In this document: positions 37,121 to 48,313 of the stretch, in pieces
Layout of the letters: every line of letters starts with the position of its first letter
Numbering within the stretch: the first letter of the stretch is position 1
NCBI GenBank assembly: GCA_030063045.1
Contig: JAQSEB010000079.1
Coordinates: 992,001 to 1,056,000 of the forward strand
DNA from: Pratylenchus scribneri
Lineage: Eukaryota > Nematoda > Chromadorea > Rhabditida > Pratylenchidae
Reading direction: 5' to 3'
DNA length: 64,000 nucleotides
Notes under the pieces: generated by a model
Seen by the model: the letters and a program-made list of their open reading frames with translations, nothing else
Database searches by the model: none
What the model was told of the DNA's origin: nothing
Program-made: the position numbers and the translations under genes

Positions 37121-38856
37121 CAAATGTAAGGAGGGTGAGACAAAAATACATATTTAATGAAAGGAGGGTGAGACAAAAATACATATTTAATGTAAGGAGG
37201 GAGAGACAAAAATACATATTTAATGTAAGGAGGGTGAGACAAAAATACATATTTAATGAAAGGAGGGTGAGACAAAAATACATATTTAATGTAAGGAGGG
37301 TGAGACAAAAATACATATTTAATGTAAGGAGGGTGAGACAAAAATACATATTTAATGAAAGGAGGGTGAGACAAAAATACATATTTAATGAAAGGAGGGT
37401 GAGACAAAAATACATATTTAATGAAAGGAGGGTGAGACAAAAATACATATTTAATGTAAGGAGGGTGAGACAAAAATACATATTTAATGAAAGGAGGGTG
37501 AGACAAAAATACATATTTAATGTAAGGAGGGTGAGACAAAAATACATATTTAATGTAAGGAGGGAGAGACAAAAATACATATTTAATGTAAGGAGGGAGA
37601 GACAAAAATACATATTTAATGTAAGGAGGGTGAGACAAAAATACATATTTAATGAAAGGAGGGTGAGACAAAAATACATATTTAATGTAAGGAGGGTGAG
37701 ACAAAAATACATATTTAATGAAAGGAGGGTGAGACAAAAATACATATTTAATGTAAGGAGGGTGAGACAAAAATACATATTTAATGTAAGGAGGGTGAGA
37801 CAAAAATACATATTTAATGAAAGGAGGGTGAGACAAAAATACATATTTAATGTAAGGAGGGTGAGACAAAAATACATATTTAATGTAAGGAGGGAGAGAC
37901 AAAAATACATATTTAATGTAAGGAGGGAGAGACAAAAATACATATTTAATGTAAGGAGGGTGAGACAAAAATACATATTTAATGAAAGGAGGGTGAGACA
38001 AAAATACATATTTAATGTAAGGAGGGTGAGACAAAAATACATATTTAATGAAAGGAGGGTGAGACAAAAATACATATTTAATGAAAGGAGGGTGAGACAA
38101 AAATACATATTTAATGTAAGGAGGGTGAGACAAAAATACATATTTAATGTAAGGAGGGTGAGACAAAAATACATATTTAATGTAAGGAGGGTGAGACAAA
38201 AATACATATTTAATGTAAGGAGGGTGAGACAAAAATACATATTTAATGAAAGGAGGGTGAGACAAAAATACATATTTAATGTAAGGAGGGAGAGACAAAA
38301 ATACATATTTAATGTAAGGAGGGTGAGACAAAAATACATATTTAATGAAAGGAGGGTGAGACAAAAATACATATTTAATGTAAGGAGGGTGAGACAAAAA
38401 TACATATTTAATGTAAGGAGGGTGAGACAAAAATACATATTTAATGAAAGGAGGGTGAGACAAAAATACATATTTAATGAAAGGAGGGTGAGACAAAAAT
38501 ACATATTTAATGAAAGGAGGGTGAGACAAAAATACATATTTAATGTAAGGAGGGTGAGACAAAAATACATATTTAATGAAAGGAGGGTGAGACAAAAATA
38601 CATATTTAATGTAAGGAGGGTGAGACAAAAATACATATTTAATGTAAGGAGGGAGAGACAAAAATACATATTTAATGTAAGGAGGGAGAGACAAAAATAC
38701 ATATTTAATGTAAGGAGGGTGAGACAAAAATACATATTTAATGAAAGGAGGGTGAGACAAAAATACATATTTAATGTAAGGAGGGTGAGACAAAAATACA
38801 TATTTAATGTAAGGAGGGTGAGACAAAAATACATATTTAATGAAAGGAGGGTGAGA
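37121..38856. repeat. 33-bp minisatellite, about 53 units
   Basis: The unit is AAGGAGGGTGAGACAAAAAT followed by ACATATTTAATGT. Units differ almost only at two bases: the last base before AAGG (T or A) and GGTGAG versus GGAGAG. Because 33 is divisible by three and the unit lacks stops in several frames, long frames run through it on both strands. I take these as by-products. The variant order shows internal block duplications. A small 19-bp triple repeat (TTCACATTTTTCCGTCACA) lies just before it at about 37002-37055. The right end joins an array exon directly. Confidence 0.95.
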
Positions 38857-38860
38857 AAAC

Positions 38861-39118
38861 TTATCAAGCAATTAGAATGGTTGCCATTAATCCATTTTCA
38901 TCATAAATCAAATCAATTTTGACCATAGCTTTCTTGCCATAACTATCCTGCACTCTTCCTCGAATTGAAGTGGCATGTTCATTGGGAATTCACATTTTTC
39001 CAAATTTGGATGGATCACAAAATCCTTCATTATTTGGACGTTCAAATTTGTATTTTGTAAGAAACGGAGTCGACTGCACTGTTTCATTACGCATACTCCA
39101 ATCAATGTCACCCACCGC
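38861..39118 (-). pseudogene. secreted array protein: isolated exon 5
   Basis: The exon matches exon 5 of the family, closest to copy A3 (QDSYGKKA, NLEKCEFPMNM). A 4-bp insertion (ATCC repeated in GATCCATCC) and other changes shift the frame. No other exon of this copy remains: the minisatellite begins within a few bases after the exon's donor, and an F-box-like gene lies on the other side. It is probably the survivor of the unit whose arrestin relic is at 34386. Confidence 0.7.
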
Positions 39119-39339
39119 CTTAAAATTTAATCGAAATTATTCGCCTCTTTTCAGAATGCTCTGCCAATTTGTCAACATTGAATTGTGGAAAAAATTACTT
39201 TACAAATTCCACACTTTATTCAAAATTTTTTTAACAAAAACAAATCAATTAAAATGGAATTATTTCGAAAATGTGCATTATTTTTATATACCAAGAAATA
39301 AAAGTAAAGTGTTTTAATTTTCGATTCTAGCGCATTCAT

Positions 39340-40958
39340 TTAATGAATCCAAATCAATGTGTTCGGTTTTTGCTCAAATTGCTTCTCCAAATCATCGACT
39401 GTTTGTGTTGTTTCGCAGTTAATTTTTTGACGAACAAGGAAATAATTATTGATTCCTTTACGTTGCAATTCAAGCATCTCCTTCGTTACATCATTCTCAA
39501 TTTTGAAATCCTTTTCGGTCACCCAAGCATAATTCCATTGAACGATGAAGTTGACTGATTCAGTGGCACGGATGAATTCCTTAAAATAATTATATGAAAA
39601 TGGGTGTGTATTGTATTGTATATTCAGCAGTTAATTAAATATCAACTTATATTTTCTATTTTACATCAATTAATTCAAAATAATATTATTTCCTAATTAG
39701 CAGAGGAGGAACAAAAAAAGGAAAAAAAACCCAGTTTCCCACAATATGAATAAAAAATTTTATTGCCTACCTCTTCGATACATATAATTAAGGTAGATGC
39801 AAACAAAGGATATTGGAACCAAATTTCGAGCATTTTTGTCTTGCCATCTTCCCTTGGCGTATTCAACCATTTCACAATCAAATTCATTTCATCTTCAGTA
39901 TATGTGCTCATGCGCATGTCAATTGATTGGAGGCCGGAAAAAATAAAACCAGGAAATTCTTGGTTGAATTTATTCAATCCATTTAATTCAGATATATAAG
40001 TTGAAAGTTTGAGTTTGTTTGTATTTGCGGGCAGCAATTCAATCAATTGGTGAATTGGACCATTTTGTGGATGGTCCCCAAAAATTCCATTAAAATGTAA
40101 TGTGACCTCCTTGATCACTGGTAAAATTTTCTGTACAAATTTCAATGCCCGATCGTCAATATATCTAAATCTTCAAATTATTTAAGAATTTAGATTGAAG
40201 ATATTACCCGATATCAATTTGCTCAAATCCAATGATATAATCTGGTGGATTTATGTCCGCAATTGAAATCGAACAATAATTGCGCTGCCAATAATTGCCT
40301 TTTTTCAGAATGCCCCGTTCATTATCCTCATCATCCAGTTCACTTGAAAAATTCAATTTCGGAACAATATGCGGTTTCACTTTTCCATGCAATTTTGGCC
40401 AACAATATCGATTAAAAGTGTATGTGGAATAGCTCAACGCGGTTTGGGCCAATTCTGTTCGTTTGATCCAATCCAAAACATCCGGCAACCAACCACCGAA
40501 TTTAATGCTGTTGGAAAATTAACGTATTAAATTATATTTTTTGAATATTTTAAATATCTTAGCCCAAAATTGAATAAACAAGCCGATTGGAGAATTAGAA
40601 TTTATAATATCTCTAATTTTTTCAATTATTTACTAGATACTACTATCCTCACTCAAATAAAATTTGTGTAAACAAGAAAGCTTATTAATATATTTTTAAA
40701 TAAATTTTATTCACATTTTTATTAATTTGCAAATCCTTTTTTTAGCCTTTCCTTTTGGCGGGTTTCCAATTTCTTTTGATGCATTTTTGTTGTTCATTGC
40801 AGACGATGACTAAATTAATTAAATCAAAATTTTAAATAAAAATTATAATTAACCATTTCTTCCATTTGCACCTTTTCCAAATCCACATTTTCATTTGTTT
40901 CAACAATTTTCTCGGCATTATTTTGTTCAATTCCAATTATTTGTTTGCTACTTTCCAT
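39340..40958 (-). CDS. F-box-like protein of the nematode F-box-associated family
   Basis: Five exons in phase: 40854-40958, 40715-40809, 40208-40507, 39771-40164 and 39340-39579, giving 377 residues. The N-terminus is charged and lysine-rich. An F-box-like segment follows (GGWLPDVLDWIKRTEL, then AQTALSYSTYTFNRYCW). Further on are KWLNTPREDGKTKMLEIWF and EFIRATESVNFIVQW. The last two closely recall a large cyst-nematode family in which '(K/A)WL.TPR.DG..KML' and 'ASESVNFI' are conserved. F-box proteins dock substrates to SCF ubiquitin ligases in cytosol and nucleus. The F-box match is weak in places, so binding to Skp1 is inferred only. Confidence 0.7.
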
Positions 40959-41671
40959 TTTTCCCAATTCAATGATTAATAATTTTTAAATGTCAAATTA
41001 AAATATATCTAAAAATTATAGTTAATAATATTGAGGATCTCTCGAGCAAATATTTTTTGTTTTTTATTCAGAATGAGTAAATCTTTTTCAATGATGGGTG
41101 TCTTTAAGAGTTGAGCGGAATAAATCGATTTCGATCGCCTCTTATGCTTAAGTATTCATAAAAAAATTATCGTGGAATGCGGATTGTAAAATGTTCTGTG
41201 AGAATTGCCCCAGGAAAATATTTTGAATATTTTTATTTTACCCTGCCAATCAAAAATACAAAAGAGGATAATGTTGAACCGTTCATAAGATGGGAAAAGG
41301 GAAATTGCATTCTATTTTTACTTGCATTGGCTTATATTTTGAAATTAAACGCATTTTTTACATCTATAAGAATAAGTTGGGAAAAGAGAAATTGCCATTT
41401 TGCACTTGAATTGGCTATTGGCTTATATTTTGAAATTTGAATAAAGAAATAAATTTTTTACATCTACTTGTTTTAATAATGGAATGAGCGATGGACCGAT
41501 TGAGAAGAAAATTGTTTGTTGAAATGTGAATCACATTGTTTACTGGAAGAATGAATTTTATATTATACATAGGAATAAAGAAATTTCGCAAGGACGTAAT
41601 TTTGGGTGTAGAATACAAATCTGACATCCATTTGCCATTTCTTGCCATCTTGTTAAGAAAATATCAACTTA
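40959..41671. other. intergenic with a local duplication of about 88 bp
   Basis: No gene was recognised. At about 41290-41376 and 41376-41470 a unit is repeated in tandem, each containing GGGAAAAG(G/A)GAAATTGC and GGCTTATATTTTGAAATT. A frame of 87 codons crosses it but contains the same peptide twice and has no visible splice partners. Confidence 0.45.
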
Positions 41672-42008
41672 TACCAAGAAAAAGTAAAGGGGGTACCAAG
41701 GGTATTTTCGATGAAAATTTTTGTGTAGCCAAAATATAGCTCAATTGACGTAACTTGGCGAGCTGAATCGAATGATACCATTTTTATTGGATAATAATTT
41801 ACGCAAGTTAGAATAGAAGTCGAAATATCTTATTAAGATAAATATTTCCTTTGGCCATAACTTTCCTGTAGCTGAATATAATTTTATAAAAATGGTACCA
41901 TTTGATTCAGCTTGCCGATCTGATTGTGAGTCATTTGAGCTTTAATATGTCTATATAAATATTTTTTTGAAAATCTGCCCTTGGTCTTCCCTCGGCATTT
42001 TCTTGGTA
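41672..42008. mobile_element. foldback element with TACCAAGAAAA ends
   Basis: Terminal inverted repeats are TACCAAGAAAA (41672) and TTTTCTTGGTA (ending 42008). Arms of about 150 bp remain partly complementary: GAATGATACCATTTTTAT faces ATAAAAATGGTACCATTT, and TATAGCTCAATTGACG faces TCATTTGAGCTTTAATA. The core resembles the other foldbacks in the window. Its right end nearly touches a copied gene fragment (42030). Confidence 0.6.
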
Positions 42009-42029
42009 AGGGTTGGCATTATGTTAGGC

Positions 42030-42197
42030 AATATTCATTCGGCAATGAGCTTTTTGCGCCTTCAATTTGAATCGAATAATTTTCGAATTTTTTATCAAAA
42101 TAAATCGGATCATAAGGATGAGAAAAAGAAAAATAAAATGGAAGAAATAAATTTTACCGAAGTGAAATATTATAAAAATGAACAAAATTTTTTGCTA
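42030..42197 (+). pseudogene. copied exon fragment of the secreted gene at 47324-48272
   Basis: About 170 bp matches 48040-48217 with few differences, encoding GNIHSAMSFLRLQFE, then FYQNKSDHKDEKK and TEVKYYKNEQNFLL. The frame is unbroken here, whereas the parental copy has one extra T. The match ends abruptly at TTTTTTGCT, where the arrestin relic begins, marking a duplication junction. Confidence 0.75.
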
Positions 42198-42310
42198 TCA
42201 CTTATTTCGCTGGAGGATCTTTGAAATCATTGGTATTTGTTGCCACAACTATGGCCCGTTTGGTTGTAGTTGAACCGACAAATATTTTTGAATATTTAAT
42301 TAATATTTCA
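42198..42310 (+). pseudogene. relic of the arrestin last exon (unit A7)
   Basis: This is the best-preserved relic: TTTCGCTGGAGGATCTTTGA, then TCATTGG, ATGGCCCGTTTGGTTGTAG and TTGAACCGACAAATATTTTTG align with arrestin GGCTTTGCCGGAGGAACTTT through GCCGAACCGTCAAATTTGATG. It precedes the stop of copy A7 by about 140 bp. Confidence 0.7.
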
Positions 42311-42452
42311 AAAAAAATTATGTATTAGTCAAATTCCGACTATTTAAAAATATAAATTAAAAATTCATTATGAATAAATTGTTTTTATGCAAATTAGATC
42401 CATTAAAAATAAAAATGCATATCAAAATTTAATTAAATTTTAATTTCACCAT

Positions 42453-45400
42453 TCAATTATTTGGCACATTAATTAGCATGAAAGGCTTCTCAACACTGTA
42501 TAATAGAAGGTCACACTTCCTGTGATCATCATAAGTTATCTGTGTTGGAATAATAACATTAAATTTGTATATTGATATTAAAAATAAATAAAGCCGGATC
42601 TTAATTAAAATCAAATCAAAATATTTTGATTAGAAATAATATAATAATAAAATGAGATTACTTAAAAAATGAATTACACTAAGATTTTTAAAGATATTTA
42701 GTTTTGTTTTTAATTCTTTATAAAATGCTTTTTAAAGTTGGTACTTCACATTTGTAATATGAAAATTATAATGCCGATTTTTCAATATTAAAAAATTTAT
42801 TTTGAATTTTATTTGTGTAAAAAATTAAAAAATCAGCATAATAAATTTCTTTAAGAAATTGGGATTTGTTCCATTTTAAATATAAATTTAAGGTTCAATG
42901 ACATGTTATTTTAAGATTTGAAGAAAATTTAAATTTTATCCAAACGTTCTTGAAATTGGGTATTTTATATTATTGACACAAAAATTTATGAAGATTTTAT
43001 AATTAGAATATTAATCAAAAACGCACCAGCATATAATTGTTGCGCCAATTCCTCATTGGAATCAATGGGAATGATTCCACATTATCTCGTTGTTGGAAAG
43101 TAACAAAAATATTGGCCCCACATTCAGCGGGTTGTTGCCGAAGGCATGGCAAAATGGAAATGTTCAAATGGAAATCATCTTCCTGAGGCCATCGATAGGG
43201 CAAATATCCACCATCTTGTGGTCCCCATTCAACTTTTTGACCATCATCAACAATTGTATACTCGCAAATGATCCATCGGTATTTATTTGGTTCATCCGCA
43301 AACTCGTTATTAGTGAATACAATTTCCAGATGGAATAGGACATGGCACTCATTGTTGGCCTCGTTGAATAAAATGGGATGATAAAAATTCATAATTTACA
43401 GGAAAATTTTTGTATCGAAAAATAATAATTTTAAGACCCATAAAAAGTAAATTATTAGCATTTTCTCTTAAGAAGTAAATATCTCCAAAGAGAGCCCATG
43501 TTGATTTCATTAATAAATTTGTCAACATAGGATTTCGATATGATCAAAAATTGTTCTATATTACTCTATTATAATTATAATTAAAATTTGATCGAAAAAT
43601 GTCAAAACGCATTCCTAAAGAGGAAACAGGTTGATATTTCTCTGAGAGTGAAAACAGGAAAGCTACGATTGAAACTTCGATTTCGGTATTTTTATAGAGT
43701 CAAAAAAACATTAAATATTCAGAATAATTCATTCCAATAATCAAATTTTGTGCTTACTTTTAATTGAAATAATCATTTGCGTAAACTATTATTTTAGTAT
43801 AATTTTATTTCACATACACATCCTCCAGATGTATCCCCAAAAAATAAAAATTTAAAACTCATCAAGCAATGTGAATAATTTCTATCGGATAATCCCTGTT
43901 CATCATTGATCAAATCAATTTTAAATCTATCCGTGCCACCACAATATAGATATGACGATGAATCTCTTCCTCGAAATGAAGTAGTCATGTTCATTGGGAA
44001 TTCACATTTTTCCATATTCGGATCACAATATCCGCCATTATTCGGCCGTTCAAACTTGAATTTTGTAAGGAATGGGGCCAAATGTACAGTTTCATTGCGC
44101 CAAGTCCAATCGATATCACCATCAGCCTTTAAACAAATTTAATTTAATCAAAGATGCATTTGTTTATTTTATATGTAATAGGATGGTTTGGCAGAAGAAA
44201 AAAAAAATAAAAAAGGAGGCCTAAATAAATAAATTACGGACAATTCGTAGAAAGTTTGATTAATGTGTAATATTCGGTTCAAGAGCAGAGGAATTCGTGT
44301 AATAACGAGTTCTAGGCAATGAATTGATTGTGGGCTAATTCGACTTATGAAGGAGGTTGATTTACTATATCGAATTTCAATTTTAAAACGCGCTGTGCTT
44401 AGCTACAAAAATTTATCCATTTTTTTAAAACAAAACCGGTTATGATTTATTGTATTTATCTAAGTGCTAATATCGTTCTAAAATTGTAATTTCCAATGTT
44501 AACCGATTATGTTGAGTCGACTCTGCCTATTCATTAGTCTTTACGAAGTATTATTAAGCAAATTTATCGCCCTTGGTAATTACAATATGATGCAGGTATT
44601 TTTGGATATTTGTATTATATTTTATTTATTTAATTTTGTATAATTTTGAATAACAAACCTGAATTGTCACATTTCGATCATCAAATTCATGAGAATTTCT
44701 CCCTCCTAGAACACTATCATCTTTGGATATCCAATTTTCCTGATAGCGAATATTTCCCTGCTCATAAGGAGATAATTCTTCCAATCTACAATAAAATGCA
44801 AATTCCATTGTATCGAAAATCCATTCCTCTTTGTAAACAACGCTTTCTCCTCTTACACTCTACGAAAAAAAAGAGAATAAATTTAATTTTTTAAATAAAT
44901 AATGATATGATTGAGAAATAGAAGAAGTGGTTTTCCTTTTCGGATTTATTGCATTCAAAAAATAGATAATCCTATATATAATTTTAGAAGTGTCTGCTTG
45001 CTTGCATGTCCCCCTAATTTTCTCTATGTTTTGCAATATGAAATGAGTTGAGTTTTTGTACTCGGGGTTATCGAGGGTGCTGGTGCAGAATTTTGAATTT
45101 GTTTTTTTGATTTGGTCAATCTCGTGCAGCTAGGCCATAAGTTATGGCCAAATGTAGTGATTTTGGATTAATGTAGGGTAATGGAGAGTGTTGAACACGA
45201 TTGTGACATTTGTTTTGCATTTGGGTCAAGTCTCGCGCAGCTAGGCCATAAGTTATGGCTAAGTTTAGTGATTTTGGATTTAGATAATGAAAATGTCTAA
45301 TATAAGAAAAAATAAGATGAATGAGATAGAGAAAAAGTATTTGACTAGCTGGGAAGCGCGCCTGTAGGGCTTGCGCCCAAGCTAGTTATTATAAAAATTG

Positions 45401-46789
45401 GAATTTTATAAAAAATTTCAACTATTTTATAGACGATATGATATTTATGACTTCCCAATTATGGTATCATTTTCCCGTATTGTTTATTTCCTTGTTGAAT
45501 TATGAATTTGGTGAATCAAAAATCAGGGTAACTTAAGTTTTTTGATCGAAATTGCAGGATGAACCGTATAAATGCTAAAAAACGCGGTATAAATTAATCA
45601 AAAAGCAAAAAAATGTGGTGAAAATGAAGCATTTTTTACGAAGTTACTAAAAATTTATTTAATTGTTTATCTACTTTATATTTTGAAAAAAGTCTAGTAA
45701 AAAAATTTTAGGCAAAAATGGTTAGGGCAAAAGTAAAAATGCGGAAAAATGCTCTAGCAGTAATTAAATTACATTTAAACAAATATAAATTTAATTACTC
45801 TCCAAATATTAAAAATAAAATACCATTCTTCTAGTTATGAAGGTGTCATATAATTTCACATGGGTATCATTTCTTTGCGCAGTAAAATTGAATGCCAACA
45901 AATCTTGTGCCAAAATATCTGATGGCACTGCATCCTTATAATACATCAACAAACGGAATTCGCTCCATTCTTCGGGAATTTTTACTTGAAGGAAAAATCC
46001 ATGGCCTTCAACAAATTGTACATCCCAGATTGAAGCAGTAGGTGTAGAAGGTGATCCATCAATATTCTAATATATAAAATATTTTTACTAATATCTGTTT
46101 TATTAACTGTTTAATTTTCTGATTTTAATTTATAAAGAAAAATTCCCTTTATTAATAAAAAAATATTTATAACAAGAATTTCTCTTTCAAATTTTCGCAA
46201 ATTATTGTTTTATTTTTTTAAATATGTAAAAATATCATTAAAAATCATTTATAAAATAATGAATAATTTATTATAAATAGCGAAATTTTGGCGGCTTTTT
46301 TTATAAATTAAACAATTTTTATGTAATTTTAATCCCTTTCAAAATTTCGGAATTTAGGAGAGAATTTAAAAATAATGATGAATTAAATTAAAATTCGAAA
46401 AATGGCGATCCGACTCTTTTGCATCAACTTAAATTCTACCTGGCAAAATTTGTCCGCAAAGAAAATTGCATCACTGAAAACTTCTTTGAACTTTTTTACC
46501 AATTTGTCATTGTCATCATTCTCTCCTTCAAATTCCATAAGGAATAAATTAGTGCAGCCAAATTTGAAACGAACAGCCGGTTTATAATTTCCTTTAGCAG
46601 TATTCAATTCCATTCGTTTTAGTAAAATCAACAAGTTACTGAAAAAATTCTCTATTTTTCATTAATTTAATTTAAAATTATTTACCTAATCTTTCTCTCG
46701 CAATGTTCTTTCCCATCATTGGCACAATTCAATGACAAAAAGAAGAAAAATAATAAAAATAGATTTAAATAAATAAAATTGGAATGCAT
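42453..46789 (-). CDS. secreted Cys-rich array protein, copy A7
   Basis: Exons are 46686-46789, 46440-46638, 45824-46066, 44659-44859, 43859-44126, 43027 to about 43369, and 42453-42539. All except the exon 5/6 junction have GT-AG and matching phase. The signal peptide has a long core (LFLLFFFFLSLNC). The mature part starts ANDGKEHCERK. Family landmarks are VRFKFGCTNL, FCDP replaced by YCDPNMEKCEFPMNMTTS, FHLNISILPCLRQQ and KCDLLLYSVEKP. Intron 6 uses a GTGCG donor. No AG in the correct phase precedes exon 6. Intron 3 holds a Helitron-like element. This copy is separated from A6 by the disrupted 34-42 kb region. Confidence 0.7.
44970..45385 (+). mobile_element. non-autonomous Helitron-like element in intron 3 of copy A7
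   Basis: The left end is TCCTATATATAATTTTAGAA directly after an A. The right end is GGGCTTGCGCCC (a 4-bp-stem hairpin), then AAG and CTAG, followed by T. A 5' TC, a 3' hairpin shortly before CTAG, insertion between A and T and no target duplication are the defining Helitron features. Inside, a sequence of about 50 bp (CAGCTAGGCCATAAGTTATGG plus flank) occurs twice, about 110 bp apart. There is no helicase frame in its 416 bp. Confidence 0.75.
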
Positions 46790-47323
46790 TTTCTAAAATT
46801 AATTCAATAATTAATTAGCAATTTATTTCCTTTAAAAAAATTTAATAAAAATAATCTTCATGCATTTCTATATGAACAAGAAATTTGGGCTAAAAATTTA
46901 ATATTTTGCCAGATTAAATATGGCTACATAAAATTGATAAAATTCATTTTGATTTAATAAAATTTTTTCCAAAATAAAAATATAAATGGAAATGAAAATT
47001 AAAAAAAAATTCTAAAAATTGACGAAGAAATTAAAATGAAAAATTTTATATAAATAATTTTTCGCTGTTTTGGTGAATATGATTCACTATAATGGATGAT
47101 GATTGGGGTTTGGGAGGGTATTTCTAAAATTAATTCAAATGATGATTAATTATTAAATAAATTTATACTTATTTATTTTTCATTTGCTGGTTATTTCTAT
47201 TTAATAAGTTCATATTACATTTTTTTAAATTTCATCAAATAATTATCATTTTTAATATCAATTTAATATCTAATTCTTTGTATTTTCTGTTTATTCTATT
47301 CTCCTTTATAAATGCCAGTTACA
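46790..47323. other. divergent intergenic region
   Basis: This AT-rich region separates the start of copy A7 (minus) from the start of the secreted gene at 47324 (plus). No repeat or gene was seen. Its A7-proximal part resembles the 5' flank of other copies (TGATGATTGGGG, GATGATTAATTATT), so it probably holds their shared promoter. Confidence 0.4.
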
Positions 47324-48272
47324 ATGAATTTTTTCATGCAAATATTTTTATTGTGGGCAGTGGGCAGTGGCATATTTGGCTTTAATGCAAATCAACCTTC
47401 TGAACGTGCTATTGCTGAAAATGAATTGTAAGTCATTTTTAAGGCCATAAAATGTTTTTAAAGATAAATAAAATTAAAAATTTTTGAAAATGAATTGTAA
47501 GTCATTTTTAAGGCTATAAAATATTTTAGAAGATGGAAATTAATAATATTAAAATTTTTTTGCAGCATTTTTGATCGAAATGTCACTGAAATTGAATTGC
47601 CATATAAATGTTCTTCCAACAATGATTCATTTAAATTTAATGTGGATTTTCGGCTGCTTGATTTTAAGGAATTGCTCTTGGCAATTGGAAATTGGGAAAC
47701 ATATATTCATAAATGCCTAAGGTAAGAAGAAAATTAAACAATATTTTTAAAATTTATTTTAACAGTTTCACAATTTATTATGAGAGTTCTACGGCGGATG
47801 ATACAAAACCACAATTCAAAAGTTTATTTAATAATATTGAGAATAATAATGGTGGATTTATCAAACATTGCACGCCAAATTGGCATGGCATTAAAATTGA
47901 TTTATCCCTGACGGATGACAACAAATTGGAATTGAACATTTTATTTTCGATTATTGGGGAGGAAAAACGGTCAAAAATAATTTAATATTAATTAATTAAT
48001 TAATAGTTTCCCCTTTGTCAGCATCAAAGATATTCAAATAGGCAATATTCATTCGGCAATGAGCTTTTTGCGCCTTCAATTTGAACCGAATAATTTTCGA
48101 ATTTTTTTATCAAAATATTTCTGATCATAAAGATGAGAAAAAGAAAAAGAAAATTGAAGAAATAAATTTTACCGAAGTGAAATATTATAAAAATGAACAA
48201 AATTTTTTGCTTTACAATGGGAATAAAATGCTTGAAATTCAAATTCAACAGAATCCGCTGGTCTTATTTTAA
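47324..48272 (+). CDS. secreted protein of unknown function, frameshifted in the last exon
   Basis: Exons are 47324-47427, 47566-47721, 47766-47969 and 48007-48272. The signal peptide is NFFMQIFLLWAVGSGIFGF. The mature protein contains IELPYKCSSNN, NVDFRLLDFKELL and HCTPNWHGIKIDLSL, with three or four Cys. I do not recognise the family. In the last exon a run of seven T near 48100 shifts the frame compared with the copied fragment at 42030, which has six. After correction the protein continues to a stop at 48272. Because the frame resumes cleanly and codon use stays gene-like, an assembly error or a very recent lesion is likely. Intron 3 is only 37 bp and has a weak GTCAAA donor. Confidence 0.6.
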
Positions 48273-48313
48273 TTATTTTCTAATATTATTATTTGTAAAC
48301 AAAGCCTCCATGG

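Noticed and set aside
37121..38856. CRISPR array
   Set aside because: There are no unique spacers, the unit is contiguous, and the context is a eukaryotic intron-rich genome.
37095..38871. Two 590-codon minus-strand frames of hydrophobic repeats
   Set aside because: Same minisatellite artefact. A membrane-like composition follows automatically from the unit.
36859..38922. A 687-codon frame (NVRRVRQKYIF repeated) as a giant repeat protein
   Set aside because: The 33-bp unit has no stops in several frames on both strands, so equally long frames exist in other readings. The frame also ends antisense to an array exon, and there is no signal, domain or splice structure.
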